Shown: positions 38,901 through 43,893 of the stretch, in pieces
How positions within the stretch are numbered: position 1 is the stretch's first letter
How the letters are laid out: the number at the start of each line of letters is the position of its first letter
NCBI GenBank assembly: GCA_020746105.1
Contig: CM036617.1
Span: 179,270,412 to 179,334,411, forward strand
Source: Trogon surrucura
Taxonomy: Eukaryota > Chordata > Aves > Trogoniformes > Trogonidae
Direction: 5' to 3'
DNA: 64,000 nucleotides
Notes under the pieces: generated by a model
The model's database searches: none
What the model was told of the DNA's origin: nothing
What the model saw: only the letters and a program-made list of their open reading frames with translations
Position numbers and translations under genes: made by a program

Positions 38901-39595
38901 GCTTCCAGAATTTAAATGATACAGTGAGTGGTTTAAGATATTTCAGATGCTTAACTTGCTGCCCTTCTCTGCTATTGGTGACTCTTAAATGAAGCTTTAC
39001 TTTTCCACAGAAGCTTAGTTAGAAAACTTTCTCCTCATTTTTGCAACTGGTTTAGTTTGTTGTTAGTACTTCGTTCCTTTTTTGACTTAGCAGTCACTTC
39101 TGTGAATTGCACCTGGCTTTTGTATCTTTCTAGCACAACACCTGAAGCATAATACAAGAATAAGGAAGAAAGGGGCAGACCTTGGTGAACTGCAGAGTGC
39201 CATTGAATCTATAAAGGAAACACAAGAAGACATTAAGAGGTAGAGTTAAATAATGCTTTAAAATTGTTTAGAGAGTACTAATTTTCTGGTTTTTCCTTGG
39301 AGACTGGTATGTATCTTTCTGCTTCTTCCCAAATGGTGATTGCTCATTGATGTTTCACAATTTACTTCAAAAACTGTCTTCTGTGAGGAGCTCTAACATC
39401 CTAGAAAAGGCCAGGTTGTTTGGGTTGTAATTGACAGGGCTTTATTTTCTGTCTTACAGGGACATCATGGCTCTGCGAAATAGAGTCACTTCTAACTCAT
39501 CACCTGTGGACTACCATTTCTTGCAGTTCAAGCACTATGTCTTGATTTTAGTCGTCATTCTGCTACAGCTTATCCTTAACTTCTTGTTCAAATAG
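8834..39595 (+). CDS. OSBPL8: OSBPL8 (ORP8), oxysterol-binding protein-related protein 8; 20 coding exons, N-terminus outside window
   Basis: Twenty exons with GT/AG boundaries and compatible phases join into an open frame of 818 residues ending at TAG 39593-39595. The protein matches the remembered human ORP8 (889 aa) from about residue 73 to the end. Visible in order: a Ser/Lys-rich N-terminal linker (residues 1-75 of this piece); a PH domain (about 77-195) with the [12 protein letters not shown] core; an acidic, phosphosite-like linker (about 240-330); the ORD lipid-transfer domain (about 333-700) with [24 protein letters not shown] and the family signature EQVSHHPP (438-445); a coiled-coil-like stretch (about 745-778); and a C-terminal hydrophobic anchor (about 800-816). 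Known family role: an ER-anchored protein that binds plasma-membrane phosphoinositides through its PH domain and exchanges phosphatidylserine for PI4P. The first about 72 residues are missing because their exons lie upstream. No frameshift or lost key residue was seen. Confidence 0.97.
13349..13429 (+). CDS. OSBPL8: OSBPL8 coding exon 2 in window
   Basis: 81 bp, phase 0 at both ends, acceptor ATTTCAG and donor GTGAAT. It encodes [14 protein letters not shown]...KKESLK, against human SESKLYNGSEKDSS...KKESLK. This Ser/Lys-rich linker precedes the PH domain. The next intron is 855 bp. Confidence 0.94.
13640..13700 (-). mobile_element. Possible very old CR1 3' tail
   Basis: The order of motifs (an AATGG-like start, AAGTTGGCAGGGACCTCAGGA, then CATCTA) resembles the reverse complement of a CR1 3' terminus but is heavily diverged. 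I cannot confirm it by eye. Confidence 0.3.
14285..14386 (+). CDS. OSBPL8: OSBPL8 coding exon 3 in window (start of PH domain)
   Basis: 102 bp, phase 0, acceptor TTTGCAG and donor GTCAGA. It encodes 34 residues beginning [18 protein letters not shown] and ending VMADWLK, nearly identical to human ORP8. The basic stretch before the PH domain is the part known to help plasma-membrane binding in ORP5/8. The next intron is 1.2 kb. Confidence 0.96.
15592..15795 (+). CDS. OSBPL8: OSBPL8 coding exon 4 in window (PH domain core)
   Basis: 204 bp, phase 0, acceptor TTTTCTAG and donor GTTAGT. It encodes 68 residues with [30 protein letters not shown] and [12 protein letters not shown], the central strands of the PH domain. 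It is almost identical to human. Confidence 0.97.
18325..18660. other. GC-rich, CpG-containing patch inside an OSBPL8 intron
   Basis: About 330 bp with many CpG and GC-box-like strings, inside a 4.6-kb intron that is otherwise AT-rich. Open frames exist in several phases, as expected for GC-rich DNA, and none resembles a known protein. It could be an internal CpG island or promoter, or inserted sequence. Confidence 0.5.
18704..18776. repeat. Interleaved direct and inverted repeats (fold-back)
   Basis: A 16-bp direct repeat occurs at 18704-18719 and 18740-18755. A perfect 17-bp inverted repeat has arms 18723-18739 and 18760-18776 with a 20-base loop. The second direct copy lies in the loop. 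The order is direct, arm, direct, inverted arm. Confidence 0.9.
19842..19925 (-). mobile_element. CR1 3' fragment
   Basis: A minus-strand CR1 3' terminus (AATCACAGAATTGTCAAGG then a CCTCTGAGATCATCAAG-type string). It resembles the copy at 54864, so both probably belong to the same CR1 subfamily. Confidence 0.8.
20419..20503 (+). CDS. OSBPL8: OSBPL8 coding exon 5 in window (PH domain)
   Basis: 85 bp. The acceptor is TTTCAAG (AAG rather than the usual CAG) and the donor GTAAAT. It encodes [19 protein letters not shown] and then IIRAASESD, and leaves a split Gly codon. It follows a 4.6-kb intron (15796-20418) that carries a GC-rich patch, a fold-back structure and a short CR1 fragment. Confidence 0.95.
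21272..21439 (+). mobile_element. tRNA-Ile-derived SINE with CR1 3' tail
   Basis: The first about 78 bases are a tRNA-Ile-like head with an A box (TAGCTCACTCAGTTGG), an AAT anticodon loop (GCTAATAAC) and a B box (GGTTTGATCC at 21326-21335). The remaining about 90 bases are a CR1-type tail ending ATTCTATGATTCT. It is flanked by the 6-bp duplication ATACAG at 21266-21271 and 21440-21445. The composition fits the tRNA-Ile/CR1 SINE reported from zebra finch (TguSINE1); that name is from memory. The tail is identical over 61 bases to the minus-strand element at 31651-31711. Confidence 0.92.
21807..21978 (+). CDS. OSBPL8: OSBPL8 coding exon 6 in window (end of PH domain)
   Basis: 172 bp, acceptor GTCTTTAG and donor GTAAGT. 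It encodes [15 protein letters not shown], the C-terminal PH helix, followed by [15 protein letters not shown] and [19 protein letters not shown]. It matches human apart from a few changes. The preceding 1.3-kb intron contains the tRNA-derived SINE. Confidence 0.96.
23300..23693 (+). mobile_element. Older CR1, ORF2 reverse-transcriptase region, 5' part (interrupted)
   Basis: Translation with frame breaks gives [11 protein letters not shown], then [12 protein letters not shown] and LEASQ-like pieces, which is the beginning of the CR1 reverse-transcriptase region. It is interrupted at about 23693 by a younger CR1 and resumes at 24119 with the next residues of the same protein. The 5' boundary is approximate. 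Confidence 0.8.
23694..24114 (+). mobile_element. CR1 3' fragment nested inside an older CR1
   Basis: Encodes [20 protein letters not shown], then [16 protein letters not shown] and [20 protein letters not shown], and continues to a complete CR1 3' UTR and a TTCTGTGATTCTGT terminus. It is bounded by AACA at 23690-23693 and 24115-24118. Its frame (23698-24033) is still open, unlike the older host copy. Confidence 0.9.
24115..24536 (+). mobile_element. Older CR1, continuation after the nested insertion
   Basis: Resumes the older CR1 frame with [23 protein letters not shown], then SQHGFTKGR and a FADDTKL-like catalytic region that has decayed to a frameshifted remnant. Stops and frameshifts show that it is long dead. 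Confidence 0.82.
24537..24843 (+). mobile_element. CR1 3' fragment (second copy in the cluster)
   Basis: Encodes [20 protein letters not shown] and then [19 protein letters not shown], followed by a typical 3' UTR ending CATTCTACGATT. It joins the older copy abruptly, consistent with a further insertion or recombination. Confidence 0.88.
24844..25830 (+). mobile_element. CR1 LINE 3' portion (third copy, composite)
   Basis: Runs from a short piece of LEKRR-type sequence to [15 protein letters not shown], then [17 protein letters not shown], a degraded [11 protein letters not shown] region, [19 protein letters not shown] and a CR1 terminus near 25830. Multiple frameshifts and stops are present. 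The first about 50 bases match a different part of CR1 from the next segment, so an internal rearrangement is likely. Confidence 0.85.
25831..26105 (+). mobile_element. CR1 3' fragment of a different subfamily
   Basis: Encodes [20 protein letters not shown] and then [17 protein letters not shown], followed by GGCAGTTGGACTAGAAGAC-type 3' sequence. It is clearly CR1 but its 3' UTR differs from that of the other copies in the cluster. Confidence 0.78.
26502..26736 (+). CDS. OSBPL8: OSBPL8 coding exon 7 in window (acidic linker)
   Basis: 235 bp, acceptor TTTTATAG and donor GTACAG. It encodes [20 protein letters not shown] followed by a run rich in Asp, Glu and Ser and by [15 protein letters not shown]. 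This is the divergent acidic linker between the PH and ORD domains. The upstream 4.5-kb intron (21979-26501) is filled by CR1 copies from about 23300 to 26105. Confidence 0.95.
27442..27477. repeat. 18-bp tandem duplication
   Basis: Two adjacent 18-base units (27442-27459, 27460-27477) differ at one position. Small intronic duplication, no known role. Confidence 0.85.
28047..28231 (+). CDS. OSBPL8: OSBPL8 coding exon 8 in window (start of ORD)
   Basis: 185 bp, acceptor CATTCTAG and donor GTGAGT. It encodes [20 protein letters not shown] then [15 protein letters not shown] and [10 protein letters not shown]. This contains the ORD lid region that closes over the bound lipid in ORP proteins, and is essentially identical to human. 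Confidence 0.97.
29002..29083 (+). CDS. OSBPL8: OSBPL8 coding exon 9 in window
   Basis: 82 bp, acceptor GTTTCACAG, donor GTGTCC. The donor is weak beyond the GTG. It encodes [20 protein letters not shown] and GFYKKPK. The human counterpart has NPYFRLKK where this copy has NAYNRMKK, so the first helix has changed more than its neighbours. Confidence 0.94.
29712..29810 (+). CDS. OSBPL8: OSBPL8 coding exon 10 in window
   Basis: 99 bp, phase 0, acceptor TGCTTAG and donor GTAGCT. It encodes [20 protein letters not shown] and ends YIAEQ, the first half of the OSBP signature EQVSHHPP. The KPYNPILGE loop contributes a PI4P-contacting Lys in the family. Confidence 0.97.
30322..30418 (+). CDS. OSBPL8: OSBPL8 coding exon 11 in window (signature motif)
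   Basis: 97 bp, acceptor TTTCAACAG and donor GTAAGT. It begins [19 protein letters not shown]. The paired His residues of the signature, which contact PI4P phosphate in family structures, are intact. Confidence 0.97.
30750..30848 (+). CDS. OSBPL8: OSBPL8 coding exon 12 in window
   Basis: 99 bp, acceptor AATTTCAG and donor GTAGTG. It encodes [20 protein letters not shown] followed by [12 protein letters not shown], strands of the ORD beta-barrel. The following 1.9-kb intron contains two minus-strand repeat pieces, at 31043-31563 and 31651-31752. Confidence 0.96.
31043..31563 (-). mobile_element. CR1 3' fragment
   Basis: Minus-strand translation gives [20 protein letters not shown], then [19 protein letters not shown] and [20 protein letters not shown], ending in CR1 3' UTR. 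The frame is open through about 170 codons. The subfamily looks close to the nested copy at 23694-24114. Confidence 0.9.
31651..31752 (-). mobile_element. CR1 tail or 5'-truncated SINE sharing the SINE tail
   Basis: The reverse complement of 31651-31711 is identical over 61 bases to 21378-21438 in the SINE. Similarity extends with a short gap to the point where the SINE's tRNA head ends. It is either the parental CR1 terminus or a SINE copy lacking its head; I cannot decide. Confidence 0.8.
32730..32827 (+). CDS. OSBPL8: OSBPL8 coding exon 13 in window
   Basis: 98 bp, acceptor CTCTTGCAG and donor GTTAGT. It encodes [20 protein letters not shown] and then [12 protein letters not shown]. It is strongly conserved ORD barrel sequence. 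Confidence 0.96.
34114..34203 (+). CDS. OSBPL8: OSBPL8 coding exon 14 in window
   Basis: 90 bp, phase 0, acceptor CTTTTGCAG and donor GTAAGT. It encodes [20 protein letters not shown] followed by [10 protein letters not shown], matching human PFLGSSDCVNQISGKLKLGK. Confidence 0.96.
34761..34897 (+). CDS. OSBPL8: OSBPL8 coding exon 15 in window
   Basis: 137 bp, acceptor TATGTTACAG and donor GTAAGT. It encodes [20 protein letters not shown] then [19 protein letters not shown]. The ORD continues; the split Lys codon is completed in the next exon. Confidence 0.95.
35255..35440 (+). CDS. OSBPL8: OSBPL8 coding exon 16 in window
   Basis: 186 bp, acceptor TTTGTCAG and donor GTGAGT. It encodes [36 protein letters not shown] and a GEWHYKYA end. 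This is the C-terminal ORD helix with the conserved K-E-EAQR face. The following 2.5-kb intron (35441-37981) carries only a small CR1 tail at about 36034. Confidence 0.96.
36034..36095 (-). mobile_element. Short CR1-like 3' tail
   Basis: ATCACAGAATGTTCAGGG, a GGAAGGAACCTC string and ATCGAGTCCAACCTC form the reverse complement of a CR1-type terminus. Only about 60 bases are recognisable. Confidence 0.65.
37982..38069 (+). CDS. OSBPL8: OSBPL8 coding exon 17 in window
   Basis: 88 bp, acceptor ATTGTCTAG and donor GTATGT. It encodes [20 protein letters not shown] followed by TKVRHRTPM, the conserved end of the ORD. Confidence 0.96.
38444..38546 (+). CDS. OSBPL8: OSBPL8 coding exon 18 in window
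   Basis: 103 bp, acceptor ATTGTAG and donor GTAGGA. It encodes [20 protein letters not shown] and then [14 protein letters not shown]. Human has VSVPKMKHKPTRQQKKVAKG then YSSPEPDIQDSSGSE. This basic then acidic linker after the ORD is the least conserved coding exon here. Confidence 0.93.
39134..39239 (+). CDS. OSBPL8: OSBPL8 coding exon 19 in window (coiled coil)
   Basis: 106 bp, acceptor CTTTCTAG and donor GTAGAG. It encodes [20 protein letters not shown] followed by [14 protein letters not shown]. The heptad-like pattern precedes the membrane anchor, as in human. Confidence 0.93.
39460..39595 (+). CDS. OSBPL8: OSBPL8 terminal coding exon (membrane anchor and stop)
   Basis: 136 bp, acceptor GTCTTACAG. 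It encodes [14 protein letters not shown] and [10 protein letters not shown], then the hydrophobic anchor [18 protein letters not shown] and the TAG stop. The tail-anchor-like segment fixes ORP8 in the ER membrane with the catalytic parts in the cytosol. Confidence 0.97.
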
Positions 39596-41473
39596 AAAAC
39601 GTGAACAAGGGCCTTTCTGAACTGGAACGATCAAACTGTTACCGGGGACCATACTTTAAGCTGGACTTTAAACGATGCAATAGTATTAAAAGATCCCTGT
39701 AGCAACAATTTACAGAACTTTGCCTCTGTGTCCATGGTTCAGACTCATATTCAGTTGAAGAAATAATTAGTGTAAGTGCCAGTACACTCTCGCTCCTGGT
39801 GTGTGCCTCTGTCTCGCTGACACACGACATCAGCCTTGTGTTTTATATTCCGTCATATGCTGTACTGATGAATCCTCACCGCAGACCAGATGAACTTCAG
39901 TAGTCAGAGGTCAGACCTTGTAGGTAGGATGCGATTCCTCTTACGGTAGAATGGTCAATGAGCATACTTTTGTTATGTTTGAACTTACTGTTTTTGTAAC
40001 AAAGGAACTTTTGAAGTAGCCAACAGTTTTTGTAAATGGCATTGGGTGTTTGGAAGTAAACTTTTGGTTAAGGTCAAACAAATGCATTATTGTACAAAGA
40101 TTATGAGTGTTAGAAGCTGGCAAGTAAAAAGCCGAAGTCTTTGGGAATTCTACAATGTAATGTCATTTAATTGTCCTTGGAAGTACAAGGTTTTTATCCT
40201 GAATTACTACAGTGGCTTGTAAGCCAGCTGTTTTATTTTTATAGTTTTAAAACGTCAGATTCTTCATCAAAACATTCCCGCACCTACTGTACAGAGCACA
40301 TTTTTAACAGTACAGCACCCAGGAAGGTACTGTCTTGGTTCACTCTCTCTCATGAATTGTAGATGTCAAGGATTTATGGTATGTTTGTAAGTCTTGATAA
40401 ATCTACAGCTTTGAATTTCCATTTGTGTACGGCCACGTCACAGTAAGCAGACAGACTGCTGATCCAGGACTCTCTCCTTATTTTTGAAACAAAACGTGAA
40501 GATGCAAAGGTGTGCTTAGTATGCAGCTTGAGTTGAACCTCCCAAAAGGCAGATGATGTAGAACAGAATTTGGGCACCATCATGAGTTTACTTGCACATG
40601 AAAAGATGTGTGTTTACAAGGGGAAAGCCTTCAGAAATTGTGGGACAGCTAACACCATATATATCAAACCAAATGAGAGTAAAACCCTGTCTTCATTAAA
40701 TTCCTCCTTACTGCAATATATGCTACCTAACATACAGATGCACCTATTCATTATGCTGTAGCCATACAAATTATTGTGAAGCTTCAGTTTTGATTTAAAA
40801 CCAGCGTTTCTAATGTTTATATTTGAAGAAATATATGCATGTATAGAACTTGTAGAAGTCCAGCAAAAAAAATTTAGTGCCAGTGTTTATCTGGTTGAAG
40901 TCCTTATGCCAGTCAAGTGTACCTGGTCAAAAAGGAGCTGTAGTATTGTCAAGGTGCTCTCAGTAACCCAGATGAAGGGCACAACGTGAAGGGCAGCCAA
41001 GTTTGTTTTCAGAGGATCCTCTCGGAAATCAAATCCATCCTGGGCAGTGGAACGGTTCAAATGTCACGTCTGGCGCTTTGCCACGGCCTGGTTATCCCTC
41101 TGCCTTGGGCAGCCTCCCCAACTCCCCAGGTGATCTGCCTTTCTGTTCTGCATCAGCCTTGCCAATATGTAGTAAAAAATGCTGCTCCTGTTTGTCAGTG
41201 TGGCTCATATATTCCTGTAGCTGATGTCTTCACACACCTGCCCTTCATTTTACCTTTCCCGTTCTCTGGGTCTCAGCTACGTAAAAGTTTATTTCTTAAG
41301 CAGTCAACTTAAGTTTATTCCTTACAGCTTCATATTAGCACAGTTTGGTCTTGAATAATTTTCTAGAATGTGGTACCTTAACCAGAGTGATCTTGTATAT
41401 GTGGGCAAGACCAAACTTGATTGGACTTCTATCAAAACTACAGCTGATGAGGCAAAATTAGTGAAAGTTGTGT

Positions 41474-41486
41474 CCCCCCCCCCCCC
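41474..41486. repeat. Homopolymer C run (13) in OSBPL8 3' UTR
   Basis: Thirteen C followed by seven A. Probably length-variable. Confidence 0.9.
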
Positions 41487-42146
41487 AAAAAAATCCCTGA
41501 GTTAAGTCTCTAAACAGAAACTGAAGATGTTAGCCACATAGAAAATGGCATAAAGCAAGCAGAATACTATAGCATTAATTTTTCAGCCTGGAATTTGGCC
41601 ACTCGTTATCACGTTCAGATGTGAAAGCTTTACCTCTCTTAAGATCCATTGCAAGCTTTTAAACATACTCTGTACATGAGAGTCATACAAGAAATGAGGG
41701 AGAATTTGGGCAATAACTTCAATCCCCTAAAATAATACCCTGCTCAATTTGTGGTGCTTGAAACTATTGACTGGTCAATACAAGCTTTTCTCTCCATTGT
41801 AAATAGAAATACCCTTCTGCCCTTCATGTTGGCCTATTTTAATCACAGTCAGTCAGTTAATAACACAGCCTGCAGGTATGTTCACATGGGCTGCACAGTG
41901 GTAGCTGTGGATGTGACCCAGCCGGCAGCGCAGTGTTGGACAATGCCAGACTAAACAGTTCCGCTGTATCTGAAATTCATGCTCAGCTCAAGATAAGTGA
42001 AAGACTTGAACAGAGCAAGACAAAATGCCTTTGCTTATCTTCCTTTTTCAACTGTTTGGGTTTTTTTTTAGAGTTTAATTCTGTTGTGAAAGTGGTTTTA
42101 GTGATGACCCAGGAAGGTAAAGGATATGTGATGAACCTTTTTGAAA

Positions 42147-42152
42147 AATAAA
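42147..42152 (+). terminator. OSBPL8: Candidate OSBPL8 poly(A) signal AATAAA
   Basis: First canonical AATAAA that I can find downstream of the stop codon. T/G-containing sequence follows within 30 bases. It lies 1.56 kb upstream of the BBS10 start codon. Confidence 0.55.
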
Positions 42153-43597
42153 ACGCTTGGCTGTATGATTAGATAACTTAAATTCTGAAAAAGTACATTG
42201 AAAACCTTGTAATTCCTTTTTGATGGGTTTTATGTGACGTTCCCTCATACGAGCAGAAAAAAGAAATCCTTGCCTAATTTTTACAGTGCAGCTGGTCACA
42301 GGCATGTATGAAGCCTTTTCTTTAGCCACATCACTGTTGTCCTGTTTAACCATGATGTGTAGCTGATCTTGAATTTTATGTACTTAAGACTGAGCTCTGC
42401 ACATAGTTAGAAAAATTGATTGTATAGTTTGCAGATGTTTGAGGGATGGTCTCCTACTATTTTTTAAAGTTCAAAACAGCACTTGTTTTCACATTTGATT
42501 TACAAATCTTGTTTGTTTGGGTTTTTTTCTTGTACAGGAACTATTTTCAGAATTTGTTGCCATGTGGTTTTGTTGGTTTTGTGTTGTTTTGTGGTGGTGT
42601 TTTTTTTTTTCAGATGCACTCTAAGCCTTTAATTTGCCATTTGCCTAGTTAGGTACAGATGACCTAAGGTAAGAAAAAGTAAATGTACCATGTGAAATGT
42701 AGCAGGTATCAGTTTCAGCAGTAGACAATGTGTCTTGCATTTCACATGTCGATTCCTTTTAAATAGTTGACATAACTTAATCGGGTTATAGTCTGGTTGT
42801 TCTCCTCTCCCCTAATTAAATCTCATAAATTATTTGAAAGGTCCAGTAAGATGTAGCGAAGGTGGTTTATTCCTTCTTTTGTTTATGTCCTCCGTGCCTT
42901 TGGCAATTTATTCTTTTTTTGTTTTGGTAGACTGGTGTTCATGAAATAGACTTTGGATTCTATGTTTCGTATAGTTTCTTAAAGGTTATTACTTCACCAT
43001 TGTTTAAGTAACATATAACAAAGATTCTGTACCTCTGTAAGTTTTCATTATTGTTATTTCAAGGGTATCCTCAAATCACAGAAGATTCAGCAGATACTGA
43101 AGTATTGTAAACAGTGCCTTCTTGATGGGTTTGTTGCTGTTCCGAGACATGTAACGATTTGTCGTTTGTGCCATATGTAACATCTGACCTTTTCCGAGGG
43201 CTTTTGTGTGTGAAAACTAACTTTCCTGCTTTAGTCAGACTCGGGGGAGGGGGGGAAATACTATTAAAATACATTAAATTATTCCTTCTTCTGGCTGATG
43301 AGCCACGCGTGCTGGAGGATTTCTGGCGTTGCTGTACAACGAAGCCGGGATATTTTGTTTGCGGTATTACAGAAACAGCCGTCACCAAACCCCAACCTCG
43401 CTTTTTGTTCCTGCCTCTCAGGCTCCCACCCCGCCCTGGGCCCTGACCCCGCCCTGGGCCTGTGCCGCCCGGCCCTGCCTCGGTCCCTTTGCCTCTGCCC
43501 GGTGCGGGCTGTTCCCGCCCTCTTGCCGCTTGTTGGTTGAGCCGTTACCGGCCGGGCCCTGCTCCCTTTCTGGGCCGCGGCCTCCCTTCAGGGCCCC

Positions 43598-43607
43598 GCG
43601 CATGCGC
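43598..43607. promoter_or_regulatory. BBS10: NRF1-like site GCGCATGCGC
   Basis: Perfect palindromic core of the NRF1 consensus, about 100 bp upstream of the BBS10 start codon. A second, imperfect one follows at 43641. Confidence 0.6.
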
Positions 43608-43708
43608 TCCGCTCGGCCATCGGCCCAGGCGGCGGCCGCGGCGCCTGCGCGGCCCGGCCCGGCGTGCAACGGCGGCCCGGCGGGGCGGGGAGGGGAGCGG
43701 CAGGGGCC

Positions 43709-43893
43709 ATGTCGCGGCGGCCGGAGCTGGGGCAGCTGGCGGCGGAGGCGGCGGCGCTGGCGGGGGCGGTTCGCGGCGCCCTGGGGCCGCGGGGCGGGCG
43801 GGCGCTGCTGGTGCGTCCCACCGGGCAGGCGCTGCCGACACGGGACGGGCGGCGCCTGCTGGAGGCGCTCGGCCTGGAGCCGCCCACGGCCAG
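43709..43893 (+). CDS. BBS10: BBS10 coding exon 1
   Basis: 185 bp, 61 codons plus two bases of a split Arg codon. Donor GTACCG. Very GC-rich. The ATG (context GGGGCCATGTCG) is the only one that yields the chaperonin-like N-terminus in this frame. Confidence 0.92.

Larger units (their letters stand above)
39596..42170 (+). other. OSBPL8: OSBPL8 3' UTR (inferred extent)
   Basis: AT-rich, without open reading frames of interest or recognisable repeats. I saw no AATAAA between the stop and 42147, so a UTR of about 2.55 kb is inferred. It contains a Pumilio-type TGTAAATA at 41798-41805 and a 13-base C run at 41474-41486. The 3' boundary is an inference from the poly(A) signal. Confidence 0.65.

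Noticed and set aside
43540-43560. RFX X-box (ciliary gene motif) at GCCGTTACCGGCC upstream of BBS10
   Set aside because: Only a half-site resembles the consensus; the second half is missing.
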